Shown here piece after piece: positions 8,556 through 16,635 of a stretch of 64,000 nucleotides of DNA (the stretch's first letter is position 1; each line of letters opens with the position of its first letter). The notes under the pieces are model-generated. The model saw nothing but the letters and a program-made list of their open reading frames with translations. It was not told the origin of the DNA and did no database searches. The position numbers were made by a program, and so were the translations under genes. This DNA is from an uncultured Reyranella sp. (GTDB taxonomy: Bacteria > Pseudomonadota > Alphaproteobacteria > Reyranellales > Reyranellaceae): positions 124,001 through 188,000 of the forward strand of contig NZ_CAMFKM010000001.1 of assembly GCF_945957355.1 (NCBI RefSeq), read 5' to 3'.

Positions 8556-9425
8556 ATGGCCAAGGTGGCATTTCTGGGACTGGGCGTGATGGGCTTTCCG
8601 ATGGCGGGGCATCTCGCCGCCAAGGGCCACGATGTCACGGTCTACAATCGCACCTTCGCCAAGGCCGAGGCCTGGACGCAGAAGCACAAGGGCAAGGCCG
8701 CAAAGACGCCGCGCGAGGCCGCGGCCGGCCAGGAGATCGTGTTCTGCTGCGTCGGCAACGACGACGACCTGCGCTCGGTCGTGCTGGGGCCGGACGGCGC
8801 GTTTGCCGGCATGGCTGAGGGCACCATCTTCTTCGACAACACCACCGCCTCGGCCGACATCGCGCGCGAGCTCCATGCCGCGGGCCAGAAGCTCGGCATC
8901 GACTTCATCGATGCGCCGGTCTCGGGCGGCCAGGCGGGCGCCGAGAACGGCCAGCTCACCGTGATGTGCGGCGGCGATGCCGCGCCGTTCGAGCGCGCCA
9001 AGCCGGTGGCCGACGCCTTCTCCAAGGCGGTGACGCTGATCGGACCGTCGGGCGCCGGCCAGATCACCAAGATGATGAACCAGATGTGCATCGCCGGCAT
9101 CGTGCAGGGCCTCGCCGAGGCGCTGAACCTCGGCCAGCGCGCCGGGCTCGACATGGAGAAGGCGCTGGGCGCCATCTCCAAGGGCGCGGCGCAGAGCTGG
9201 CAGATGGAGAATCGCTGGCAGAACATGATCGCCGGCAAGTTCGACTACGGCTTCGCCGTCGACTGGATGCGCAAGGACCTCGGCATCGCCCTGGCCGAGG
9301 GCAAGCGCCAGAAGGCCGCCATGCCGCTGGTGGCACTCGTCGACCAGTTCTACGAGCGGGTACAGGCGCGCGGCGGCGGACGCTGGGACACGTCGAGCCT
9401 GATCCAGCCGCTGCAAAAGCCGTAG
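8556..9425 (+). CDS. 3-hydroxyisobutyrate dehydrogenase family oxidoreductase
   Basis: This 289-residue protein has an N-terminal Rossmann domain with FLGLGVMGFPMA (GxGxxG), then DAPVSGGQAGAENG, the substrate-binding signature of beta-hydroxyacid dehydrogenases. The catalytic Lys is in GAGQITKMMNQM, and a helical C-terminal dimerisation domain follows. It oxidises a 3-hydroxyacid or reduces a semialdehyde with NAD(P). I chose the ATG at 8556 because GGGAGG lies 5 bases upstream; a longer open frame back to 8397 lacks a site. It is the first gene of a run with GST, Bug protein and racemase-like protein, suggesting uptake and breakdown of a small carboxylic acid. Confidence 0.87.
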   Translation: MAKVAFLGLGVMGFPMAGHLAAKGHDVTVYNRTFAKAEAWTQKHKGKAAKTPREAAAGQEIVFCCVGNDDDLRSVVLGPDGAFAGMAEGTIFFDNTTASADIARELHAAGQKLGIDFIDAPVSGGQAGAENGQLTVMCGGDAAPFERAKPVADAFSKAVTLIGPSGAGQITKMMNQMCIAGIVQGLAEALNLGQRAGLDMEKALGAISKGAAQSWQMENRWQNMIAGKFDYGFAVDWMRKDLGIALAEGKRQKAAMPLVALVDQFYERVQARGGGRWDTSSLIQPLQKP

Positions 9426-9435
9426 GCGGCGTTTC

Positions 9436-10080
9436 GTGAGCGGCAACATCAGCGGCGGTTACACGCTGTGGGGGCGGCCGGGCTGGGGCTCGGCCCTCGT
9501 GGAGGCGCAGCTCGACTGGTACGGGCTGCCCTTCACCTACGAGCCGGTCGGGGACCTGTTCAAGGACCCTGACGCCAAGGCGAAGCTCGAGAAGGTCAAT
9601 CCGCTGGCCCAGGTGCCGACGCTCGTCCTGCCCGACGGCAGCGTGATGAGCGAGAGCGCGGCCATCACCCTGCTGCTGGCCGACGTCACGGGCAGCGACT
9701 CGCTGGTGCCCGCGCCGGGTGCGAAGGAGCGCGCGGCGTTCCTGCGCTGGCTGGTGTTCCTGGTCGCCAACATCTACCCGACCTTCACCTATGCCGACGA
9801 TCCGGCACGCTTCGTCTCGGTGAACAATGCGCGCGATCCGTTCCGCGCCGCCACCGACGCCTATGCCCAGCGCCTGTGGCGCCAGGTCGAGAGCGCGGCC
9901 GGTGCGCCGTGGTTCCTGGGCGAGCGCTTCTCCGCCCTCGACATCTATATCGGCGTCATGACCCGCTGGCGCCCGCGGCGCGGCTGGTTCGAGACCGAGA
10001 CGCCCAAGCTCTTCGCCATCGCGCGCAAGGCCGATCAACGGCCGGAACTGAAAGACGTCTGGAGGAGGAACTTCCCGTGA
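9436..10080 (+). CDS. Glutathione S-transferase family protein
   Basis: This 214-residue protein has a GTG start. The N-terminal thioredoxin-like domain shows NPLAQVPTLVLPDGSVMSES, with the cis-Pro of VPTL and the E-S pair that binds the glutathione gamma-glutamyl group. An all-helical C-terminal domain follows from about residue 90. The gene starts 10 bases after the dehydrogenase, and its TGA overlaps the GTG of the Bug gene (GTGA at 10077-10080), so it is part of the same operon. It may act in detoxification or in a glutathione-dependent catabolic step. Confidence 0.85.
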   Translation: MSGNISGGYTLWGRPGWGSALVEAQLDWYGLPFTYEPVGDLFKDPDAKAKLEKVNPLAQVPTLVLPDGSVMSESAAITLLLADVTGSDSLVPAPGAKERAAFLRWLVFLVANIYPTFTYADDPARFVSVNNARDPFRAATDAYAQRLWRQVESAAGAPWFLGERFSALDIYIGVMTRWRPRRGWFETETPKLFAIARKADQRPELKDVWRRNFP

Positions 10081-11069
10081 AACGCCCGCTGAAACGCCGC
10101 AGCTTCGTCGCGCTGGCGACCACCGGCCTCGCAACGACCGCCCTCGCCGGCACCGCCCGCGCGCAAGGTTCATATCCCGACAAGCCGATCACCATGGTGG
10201 TGCCCGCCCCGCCGGGCGGCGGCACGGATCTCGTCGCGCGACTCTATTCCGACCTGCTGAGCCAGGAGCTGGGCGTGCAGGTGATCGTCGACAACAAGGG
10301 CGGCGGCAACGGCAATATCGGCACCGCTCTCGTCGCCCGCGCCAAGCCCGACGGCTACACGATCCTGATGCAGTATTCGGCCTACCACTCGGCCAACCCG
10401 GCGCTGATCAAGGACCTCAACTGGAAGCCCGACGATTTCGTGGGCGTCGCCATGGGCGCGATGGCGCCGCACGTCATCGTGGTCGCCAAGAAGGTGCCGG
10501 TCGACGATCTCAAGAGCTTCATCGCCTACGCCAAGGCCAATCCCGGCAAGCTGAACTATGCCTCTGTAGGCGCGGGTTCGGTGCCGCATCTCGGCGGCGT
10601 GCTGCTGAACAAGGCGGCCGGTCTCGACATGGTGCACGTGCCCTACAAGGGGTCGGGACCGGCGACCGCCGACATCGTGGCGGGCCAGGTCGAGGTGCTG
10701 ATCGTGACGCCGCCCGCCGTGTCCGGCCACATCCGCAATGGCAACGTGAAGGCGCTGGCGCTGGCCAGCGACAAGCGCCTGCCCTCCTTCCCCGACATTC
10801 CGACGACGGCGGAAGCCGGCCTGCCGGGCTTCACCCTCGACGGCTGGTTCGCCCTGTTCGCGCCGGCCGGCACGCCGCAGCCGATCGTCGACAAGCTCAA
10901 CGCCGCGATGGTCAAGATCGGCAAGATGGAAGCCGTCGTCGCCCGCGCCAACCAGCTCGGCACCGTCCTGAAGGACTGGCCCGCCGCCCAGATGGACAGC
11001 TTCGCCAAGGGCGAGGTCGAGACCTGGGGCAAGGTGATCCGCGACAACAACATCACCATCGCGCAGTAA
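10077..11069 (+). CDS. Bug family tripartite tricarboxylate transporter substrate-binding protein
   Basis: This 330-residue periplasmic protein has a twin-arginine-like N terminus (KRRSF) and a signal ending in ARAQ. The mature part begins YPDKPITMVVPAPPGGGTD, the Bug signature, and contains VDNKGGGNGNIG and HVPYKGSG, the loops that grip carboxylate ligands through water. The GTG start at 10077 overlaps the preceding stop and follows GGAGGAGGA by 7 bases. No tctA/tctB membrane genes occur in the window, so it is an orphan binding protein that must share a distant transporter or act as a sensor. The racemase-like gene follows 7 bases later. Confidence 0.9.
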   Translation: MKRPLKRRSFVALATTGLATTALAGTARAQGSYPDKPITMVVPAPPGGGTDLVARLYSDLLSQELGVQVIVDNKGGGNGNIGTALVARAKPDGYTILMQYSAYHSANPALIKDLNWKPDDFVGVAMGAMAPHVIVVAKKVPVDDLKSFIAYAKANPGKLNYASVGAGSVPHLGGVLLNKAAGLDMVHVPYKGSGPATADIVAGQVEVLIVTPPAVSGHIRNGNVKALALASDKRLPSFPDIPTTAEAGLPGFTLDGWFALFAPAGTPQPIVDKLNAAMVKIGKMEAVVARANQLGTVLKDWPAAQMDSFAKGEVETWGKVIRDNNITIAQ

Positions 11070-11076
11070 GCCCGCC

Positions 11077-11763
11077 ATGACCTGCGTCGGGATCGTGGGC
11101 GGGCTAGGCGTCGGCGCCACCGTCCACTACTACGAGCGGATCGCCGCGGCCTGTAAACTCCGCGGCGTCACGCCCGATCTCGTCTTCACCCATGCCGATG
11201 TCGATTTCGGGCAGGGGCTGGTACGGGCCGGCAAGCTCGACGAGTTGGCAGCCTATCTCGTGTCGTTCCTCGACCGCATGGCGCGGGCCGGTGCCGGGGT
11301 CATGGCGATCCCCGCGGTCACGCCGCACATCGCCATCGACCGGGTGAAGAAGCTCACGACGCTGCCGATCATCGATATCGTCGAAACGCTCGGCGCCGAG
11401 CTGCGCGCGCGGAAGATCCGTCGCGTGGCCTTGCTGGGCACGGTCTTCACCATCGAAGGCAGCCTGTGGGGCCAGCTCCAGCGCTACGCGCCCGAGGTCG
11501 AGATCGTGAAGCCGCAGTCCGACGAGATCGCCTTCGCCGGCGCCGCCTATCAGCGCATCCTCGACAGCCAGCGCTCGAATGACGCCGACGCCGCGAAGTT
11601 ACGCGACCTCGCGGCCGAGCTGCAGCGCCGCGACGGCGTCGAGACGATCCTGCTGGCCGGCACCGACCTCACCGTCATGTTCGACGAGACGACGGCGGGC
11701 TTTCCCGCGATCGACGTCGCCCGCCTGCACATCGACGCGATCGTCGAGCGGTTGGCGGCTTAA
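11077..11763 (+). CDS. Aspartate/glutamate racemase-fold protein lacking both catalytic cysteines
   Basis: This 228-residue protein matches the Asp/Glu/hydantoin racemase fold: GIVGGLG at the N terminus, a mid GTVFTIEG loop and a C-terminal LLAGTDLTV. In active cofactor-independent racemases a Cys sits in a (P)CNTAH-type loop and another in GCTE. Here the first loop reads IPAVTPH with Ala80, and the second AGTDL with Gly195. A one-base or two-base proton transfer by thiolate is therefore not possible in the standard way. It may bind a ligand without catalysis, or use other residues. It is the last gene of the dehydrogenase-GST-Bug operon. Confidence 0.72.
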   Translation: MTCVGIVGGLGVGATVHYYERIAAACKLRGVTPDLVFTHADVDFGQGLVRAGKLDELAAYLVSFLDRMARAGAGVMAIPAVTPHIAIDRVKKLTTLPIIDIVETLGAELRARKIRRVALLGTVFTIEGSLWGQLQRYAPEVEIVKPQSDEIAFAGAAYQRILDSQRSNDADAAKLRDLAAELQRRDGVETILLAGTDLTVMFDETTAGFPAIDVARLHIDAIVERLAA

Positions 11764-11781
11764 GCCGTTCGGCACACCACC

Positions 11782-11894
11782 ACCTCATCCTGAGGAGCAC
11801 GCCGAAGGCGTGCGTCTCGAAGGATGAGTAACAAACGTGGTGCTCGTGCCCACCCTTCGAGACGCGCTCTGCGGAGCGCTCCTCAGGGTGAGGT
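11782..11894. repeat. Long imperfect inverted repeat (dispersed family), copy 1
   Basis: The arms begin ACCTCATCCTGAGGAGC and end GCTCCTCAGGGTGAGGT, with an inner pair GCGTCTCGAAGG / CCTTCGAGACGC. The whole can fold as a 113-base hairpin between two convergent genes. A second member lies at 50376-50480. I recognise the type from Bradyrhizobium-like genomes, where it is very abundant. It may serve here as a two-way transcription terminator. Confidence 0.8.
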
Positions 11895-11912
11895 CGTTGT
11901 TGTCAAGGCGTT

Positions 11913-12167
11913 CTAAAACACGTGCCTTACGCCCACGATCTGGCCCAACGACCGGCCGACATGTTCGGCGACCGCCGGCTCCAGCCCCTCCACCTCGATC
12001 TCGACGCTCAACGCATCGCCGTCGGCTTGCGCGAAGACGCGCGCCGGCACGAGGCCGCGCTTGGCGATCAGTTCGAGCGCGCGCGGCAGCACGCCGGGGT
12101 CGGCGTCCGCTTCGAAGCAGTAACGGACGGCGGAATTGCTACGCTTGAGGGAGAGAACGGCAGACAT
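11913..12167 (-). CDS. Small ACT-like domain protein
   Basis: This 84-residue protein consists of one beta-alpha-beta-beta-alpha-beta unit (VRYCFEADADPGVLPRALEL, then DALSVEIEVEGL and VGQIVGVRHVF-like end). It resembles the lone ACT domain of the acetolactate synthase small subunit IlvM. ACT domains bind amino acids. I chose the ATG at 12167 because the beta1 strand starts 10 residues later and AAGGAAT lies upstream. No large-subunit gene is nearby, so a link to branched-chain amino-acid synthesis is not established. Confidence 0.6.
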   Translation of the reverse strand: MSAVLSLKRSNSAVRYCFEADADPGVLPRALELIAKRGLVPARVFAQADGDALSVEIEVEGLEPAVAEHVGRSLGQIVGVRHVF

Positions 12168-12343
12168 CGGACGATTCCTTGGACGAAGGACAGGCGAACG
12201 CGGCAACGCAACGGTTTGCTGTGCAAACCGCGGTGCTAATTCGCTTTCCAAGGAGGTCCGTGCGGGCCATGGCGTCAGTGTAGCGCGGGAGCCCGCGGCC
12301 GCGCTAGGGTCCCGGCAACAAACCCGCCGGGAAGGAAACAAAG

Positions 12344-13159
12344 ATGCGTTCGACACCCATTTACGAGGTGCATGCGGTCAAATACGCCCACCTGCCGCGC
12401 AAGGCGTGGGAAGTGCAGATCAATCCCGACCCGCACGACGCCGACTTCCCGATGGACTATTTCGTCTGGGTGGCGATCCCGCTCGACGAGAACGGCCACC
12501 GCGCGATCGGCGGCAAGCCGATCGTCATCGACACGGGCTTCAATGCCACGGTGGGCAAGCAGCGCGGCCGCGAGGTGAAGAAGAATCCGGCGGATCTCCT
12601 GGCCGAGATCGGGGTCGATGCGAAGGAGGTCGAGGACGTCATCGTCACCCACCTGCACTACGACCATATCGGCAACTGGGACCGCTTCCCCAAGGCGCGA
12701 TTCCATCTCCAGGACAAGGAGATGAACTTCGCGACCGGCCGGCACATGTGCAAGGGACCGTTCCGCCACGCCTACGAGTGCGAGGACATCGTGGGCATGG
12801 TGCGGGCGCTCTACGGCGGCCGGCTGGCCTTCCACGACGGCGACGAGGAACTGCAGCCCGGCATCTCGCTGCACCTGATCGGCGGCCACACCGCGGGCAT
12901 CCAGTCGGTGCGCATCAACACGCGCAACGGCTGGCTCGTGCTGGCGTCCGACGCCAGCCATTACTTCTGGGGCGTGAACAACGACAAGCTGTTCTCGATC
13001 GTCTACTCGGTCGCCGACATGCTGGCGGGCTACGACAAGCTGAAGAAGCTGGCCGAGGGGCGGACAGAGATGGTGATTCCCGGCCACGATGCCGAGGTCA
13101 CCAGGCGCTACCCGGCCTCGCGCCCCGGCCTCGAAGGCGTAAGCGTCCGTCTCGACTGA
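12344..13159 (+). CDS. MBL-fold hydrolase, N-acyl homoserine lactonase-like
   Basis: This 271-residue protein carries the metal-binding motif THLHYDHIGN (HxHxDH), a following GGHTAG His, an Asp in LASDASHY and a last His in VIPGHDAE. Together these bind two zinc ions, as in AiiA/AttM-type lactonases. The N-terminal PMDYFVWVAIP and IVIDTGF are also typical of that subfamily. It may open lactone rings, possibly of quorum-sensing signals, but many relatives act on other lactones. The ATG at 12344 follows GGAAGGAAACAAAG. The gene lies 177 bases from the ACT gene and 22 bases before a reductase-like gene. Confidence 0.82.
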   Translation: MRSTPIYEVHAVKYAHLPRKAWEVQINPDPHDADFPMDYFVWVAIPLDENGHRAIGGKPIVIDTGFNATVGKQRGREVKKNPADLLAEIGVDAKEVEDVIVTHLHYDHIGNWDRFPKARFHLQDKEMNFATGRHMCKGPFRHAYECEDIVGMVRALYGGRLAFHDGDEELQPGISLHLIGGHTAGIQSVRINTRNGWLVLASDASHYFWGVNNDKLFSIVYSVADMLAGYDKLKKLAEGRTEMVIPGHDAEVTRRYPASRPGLEGVSVRLD

Positions 13160-13181
13160 TTCGCCCGGGAAAGGAAACGCG

Positions 13182-13712
13182 GTGGCCAGGCTCGTCTTCG
13201 GCATGAACCAGTCGCTGGACGGCTATGTCGATCACCTGTCGTTTGGCCCCGGTCCCGCACTCTTCCGCCATTTCATCGCCGAGGCGGAGGCGCAGGCCGG
13301 CAGTCTCTATGGCCGGCACGTGTACGAGCTGATGCGGTACTGGGACGACGATCATCCCGACTGGGATGCGGATCGCCACGCCTTCGCGGCGGCGTGGCGG
13401 AGGCAGCCGAAATGGGTCGTCTCGCGCTCGCTGGAGTCGGTCGGACCCAACGCCACCCTCATCCGGGGCGATCTGGAGCGCACGATCCAGGAGCTGAAGG
13501 CCGGGCGCGACGGCGAGATCGAAGTCGCCGGTCCGACCCTGGCGGGCAGCCTCACCGAGCTGGGCCTGATCGACGAGTACCGGATCTACCTGCATGCGGT
13601 CGTGCTGGGGCACGGCACGCCCTATTTCTCCGGCCCCCGGCCGCCGCTCCGCCTCGTAACGCACGACCGGATCGACGGGGACGTGATCCGGTTGAGCTAC
13701 GTTCCAGCCTGA
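13182..13712 (+). CDS. Dihydrofolate reductase / RibD C-terminal-like family protein
   Basis: This 176-residue protein has the DHFR-like fold of RibD reductase-domain relatives (YwjB/YyaP group): VFGMNQSLDGYVD at the N terminus, a nucleotide-binding IEVAGPTLAGSL in the middle, and VLGHGTPYFSG near the end. It probably uses NADPH, but the substrate is unknown and it is not a folate enzyme by default. The GTG start at 13182 is preceded by GGAAAGGAAA. The gene is followed by a convergent dehydrogenase gene. Confidence 0.78.
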   Translation: MARLVFGMNQSLDGYVDHLSFGPGPALFRHFIAEAEAQAGSLYGRHVYELMRYWDDDHPDWDADRHAFAAAWRRQPKWVVSRSLESVGPNATLIRGDLERTIQELKAGRDGEIEVAGPTLAGSLTELGLIDEYRIYLHAVVLGHGTPYFSGPRPPLRLVTHDRIDGDVIRLSYVPA

Positions 13713-13745
13713 TCGCAGGCCGGCCGGATTCCGGAGCGCCGCCCG

Positions 13746-14642
13746 TCAGCCCTTGATCTCGACGCCGGCCCACTCCTCCAGCACCTTCGCCACCATGGTG
13801 AAGTCGGAGTCCGCCCCGAACCGAGCCTTGGTGACGGCGAGCATCTCGAGCACCGCCGCGCCGACCAGCATGGGCACGCCCATGTTCTGCGCCTCGTCGA
13901 GGCAGAGGCGCACGTCCTTGTGCGACAGCGCGGTGGCGAAGCCGAAGTCGAAGGTGCGCGGCAGCACGGCGCGCGGGAACTTGTCCTGGCTGGCGCTGTT
14001 GCGGCCGCTCGACACGTTGATGATGTCGATCAGCACCTTCGCATCGAGGCCCGCCTTCACGCCCATCGCCAGCGCCTCGGACGTGGCGACGAGCGCGGTC
14101 GCGGCCAGCATGTTGTTGGCGAGCTTGGCGGTCTGCGCGAGGCCGGGCTTCTCACCGGTATGGAAGAGCTTGCCGAAGGTCTTCAGCACCGGCTGCAGCG
14201 CCTGGTAGGTCGGCGTCGGGCACGACACCATGACCGCGAGCGTTCCCGCCTGGGCGCCGGTGACGCCGCCGCTCACCGGCGCGTCGACCCAGCCGATGTC
14301 GCGCTCGGCCAGCCGGGCCGCGACTTCGCCCGCAACACCGGGGCCGGTGGTCGAGAGATCGATCAGGGTGCGGATCGCCGAGCCGTTGATGATGCCGGCG
14401 TTCCCACCCAGGACCACCTCGCGCACGATGGCGGGTGTCGGCAGGCTCATCAGCACGGTCTCGGCGATGGAGGCCACGTCGGCCGGCGACTGGGCGAGCT
14501 GCGCGCCGCGCGCCACCAGCGGCCTGGTCGCCTCTTCCGACACGTCGTAGACGCAGAGCCGGTAACCCGCGTCGAGCAGCCGGTGCGCCATCGGCCCGCC
14601 CATCCGCCCCACGCCCACGAAACCCAGCAATTGACCCGTCAT
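13746..14642 (-). CDS. NAD(P)-dependent beta-hydroxyacid dehydrogenase (LacI cluster)
   Basis: This 298-residue protein has GFVGVGRMGGPMA for NAD(P), DAPVSGGVTGAQAG for substrate and LAQTAKLANNMLAA with the catalytic Lys, so it is a second member of the 3-hydroxyisobutyrate dehydrogenase family in this window. The two copies are only distantly alike. I chose the ATG at 14642 because GGAGG precedes it by 8 bases; the ATG two codons upstream would be too close. It is divergent from a LacI regulator across a 92-base gap with an operator, so it is almost certainly that regulator's target and acts with the SDR and TRAP genes. Confidence 0.87.
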   Translation of the reverse strand: MTGQLLGFVGVGRMGGPMAHRLLDAGYRLCVYDVSEEATRPLVARGAQLAQSPADVASIAETVLMSLPTPAIVREVVLGGNAGIINGSAIRTLIDLSTTGPGVAGEVAARLAERDIGWVDAPVSGGVTGAQAGTLAVMVSCPTPTYQALQPVLKTFGKLFHTGEKPGLAQTAKLANNMLAATALVATSEALAMGVKAGLDAKVLIDIINVSSGRNSASQDKFPRAVLPRTFDFGFATALSHKDVRLCLDEAQNMGVPMLVGAAVLEMLAVTKARFGADSDFTMVAKVLEEWAGVEIKG

Positions 14643-14680
14643 GTCCATTTCCTCCGGCCCGCGGCCACTCTTTCGTTTTT

Positions 14681-14696
14681 CTGGTATCGCTACCAG
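14681..14696. promoter_or_regulatory. LacI-family operator 1
   Basis: CTGGTATCGCTACCAG has 6-bp inverted arms around TCGC and lies between the divergent dehydrogenase and LacI genes. A near-identical site, TGGTAGCGGTACCA, stands before the TRAP gene (16572-16585). Both fit TGGTANCGNTACCA, and both follow a GTTTTT tract. LacI-type dimers bind such short palindromes with a central CG. Confidence 0.72.
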
Positions 14697-14734
14697 CATA
14701 TGATCGCCGCGTGGGAGCATCAACGGGCAGGCGA

Positions 14735-15763
14735 ATGAACAGCAAGGCACGGCGGGCCGAGGGCGGCGGCAATCTCAAGATGCGCGACATCGCCCGTCAT
14801 GCCGGCGTGTCGCCGATGACGGTGTCGCGGGCGCTGCGCGAACCCTCGGCGGTATCGGAGAAGATGCGGCGCAAGGTCGAGGCCGCGGTGCGCGAGTTCG
14901 GCTACGTACCGAACCGCATCGCCGGCAGCCTGTCGTCAAACCGCACCAACGTCGTCGGGCTCATCGTCCCCAGCATCCGCAACTCGCTCTATGCCAGTAT
15001 GATCCAGGCGGCGTCCGACGCGCTGCGCGCCAACGGGCTGCACCTGATGATCGGCGACAGCGGCCACCGGCTCGAGGACGAGGAGGCGCTGGTCGCGGCC
15101 TTCCTGGCGCAGCGCGTCTGCGGCCTCATCCTGCACAACACGGTCCACAGCAAGCGGGTGCGCAAGCTGGTCGAGGCGAGCGGCATACCGGTGATTGAGA
15201 CCGGCAACCTGCCCGACGATCCGCTCGACATGGCGGTCAGCTACTCGAACTTCGAGGCCGCGCGCGCCATGACGCTTCACCTCGCGCGCCTCGGCTACCG
15301 CAAGATCGGCTTCGTCACCCTGCCGTTGCGCGACAACGACCGTTCCGAGGAGCGCCGCCGCGGCTACTTCGCGGCGCTGTCCGAACTCGGCCGGCCAGCC
15401 GACGGAAGCCTCGTCCTCGAAGCGGCCGGCGGCTTCAGCGAGGGCGCCGATGCGCTGGTGCGGCTGGTGAAGGCGCATCCCGATCTCGATGCCGGCTTCT
15501 TCGCGGGCGAAGTGCTGGCGGTGGGGGCGCTGTTCGAGTGCCAGCGTCGCGGCTGGGCCGTTCCGGGGCGCATCGCCATCGCGAGCTTCGACGACGTGGA
15601 CCTGCTGCGCCACGCGGTTCCCAGCGTGACGACGCTGCGCATTCCCCGGCAGGAGATCGGCAAACGGAGCGCCGAGCTGCTGGTCCGCCGCCTGCAGGGT
15701 GCACCCGCCGAACGCGTTCGGGTCGATCTCGGATTCGAAATCGTGCAACGCGAAAGCAGCTGA
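14735..15763 (+). CDS. LacI family transcriptional regulator
   Basis: This 342-residue protein has an N-terminal helix-turn-helix and hinge (residues 16-62; MRDIARHAGVSPMTVSRAL, then GYVPN). It is followed by a periplasmic-binding-protein-like effector domain with VVGLIVPSIRN and IAIASFDDVD. A 15-residue basic tail precedes the DNA-binding domain. I chose the ATG at 14735 because it follows a GGGCAGGCGA stretch and leaves the operator free. It is co-oriented with an SDR and a TRAP binding protein and divergent from a dehydrogenase, with matching operators at 14681 and 16572. The effector is probably the substrate of this sugar-acid or hydroxyacid pathway. Confidence 0.9.
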   Translation: MNSKARRAEGGGNLKMRDIARHAGVSPMTVSRALREPSAVSEKMRRKVEAAVREFGYVPNRIAGSLSSNRTNVVGLIVPSIRNSLYASMIQAASDALRANGLHLMIGDSGHRLEDEEALVAAFLAQRVCGLILHNTVHSKRVRKLVEASGIPVIETGNLPDDPLDMAVSYSNFEAARAMTLHLARLGYRKIGFVTLPLRDNDRSEERRRGYFAALSELGRPADGSLVLEAAGGFSEGADALVRLVKAHPDLDAGFFAGEVLAVGALFECQRRGWAVPGRIAIASFDDVDLLRHAVPSVTTLRIPRQEIGKRSAELLVRRLQGAPAERVRVDLGFEIVQRESS

Positions 15764-15773
15764 GGACACAGGC

Positions 15774-16556
15774 ATGCTGAAGGGCAAATGCGCGCTCATC
15801 ACCGGCTCGACGCAGGGGCTCGGCCAGGCGATGGCGCGGCGGCTCGCCGCCGAGGGCTGCAACATCGTGCTGAACGGCTTCGGCGATCCGGCGCAGATCG
15901 AGGCGCGGCGCCGCGCGATCGAGGAGGAGCATGGCGTCCGCGCGCTGCATCATGGCGCCGACCTCGCCGAGCCACGCCAGATCGACGACCTGATCGCGAC
16001 GGCCGGACGGGAATTCGGCGGCGTCGACATCCTGATCAACAATGCCGTCGTCCGTCATTTCGCGCCGGTCGAGACGTTCCGGCCGGAAGACTGGGATCGG
16101 GCGCTGGCGGTGAACCTGTCTTCCGCCTTCCACACGACGCGCCTGGTGCTCGCGGGCATGCGCGACCGCGGCTTCGGCCGGATCATCAACATCTCCTCGG
16201 TCTATGGCCTGTTCGGCGGCGTGAACCGGGTCGACTACATCACCACGAAGACGGCGCTGATCGGCTTCACCCGCGCCGTGGCGCTCGAGACGGCGCGCGA
16301 CAACATCACCTGCAACGCGATCTGCCCGGGCTCCTCGCCCAGCCCGGCGATCGAGCAGCGACTGCAGGAATTCGCGGCCGCCGAAGGGCTGGCCCCCGAG
16401 GCGGCGATCGCGAAGTTCATGGCCGGGCGCCAGCCCTCGGGCCGGTTCGTGGCGATGGAGGGCGTGGCCGCGCTGGCCGCCTTCCTGTGCGGCCCCGGCG
16501 CCGCCGACATCACCGGGGCGGCCCTGCCGGTCGATGGCGGCTGGAGCGCCAGCTGA
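15774..16556 (+). CDS. SDR family oxidoreductase, 3-hydroxybutyrate dehydrogenase-like
   Basis: This 260-residue protein has the nucleotide site TGSTQGLGQAM, NNAV, Ser142, Tyr155 and Lys159 (YITTK), so the catalytic set is complete. Length and spacing match D-3-hydroxybutyrate dehydrogenase. From memory of the Pseudomonas fragi enzyme, its substrate residues Gln94, His144 and Lys152 are Arg94, Tyr144 and Arg152 here, so the substrate is probably different. The gene starts 10 bases after the LacI gene, with GAGG upstream, and precedes the TRAP binding protein. A role in oxidising an imported hydroxyacid is inferred. Confidence 0.82.
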   Translation: MLKGKCALITGSTQGLGQAMARRLAAEGCNIVLNGFGDPAQIEARRRAIEEEHGVRALHHGADLAEPRQIDDLIATAGREFGGVDILINNAVVRHFAPVETFRPEDWDRALAVNLSSAFHTTRLVLAGMRDRGFGRIINISSVYGLFGGVNRVDYITTKTALIGFTRAVALETARDNITCNAICPGSSPSPAIEQRLQEFAAAEGLAPEAAIAKFMAGRQPSGRFVAMEGVAALAAFLCGPGAADITGAALPVDGGWSAS

Positions 16557-16571
16557 TCGCTGCGGTTTTTA

Positions 16572-16585
16572 TGGTAGCGGTACCA
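16572..16585. promoter_or_regulatory. LacI-family operator 2
   Basis: TGGTAGCGGTACCA lies between the SDR stop and the TRAP binding protein gene, 50 bases before its ATG. It matches operator 1 (14681-14696) at all ten arm positions, and the preceding T-rich stretch is also alike. This implies that the binding protein gene has its own LacI-controlled promoter. Confidence 0.7.
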
Positions 16586-16635
16586 ATGACTCCCTCCTAG
16601 AATTTGCACAACAAGGCAAGAACAGGAGGAAACCC

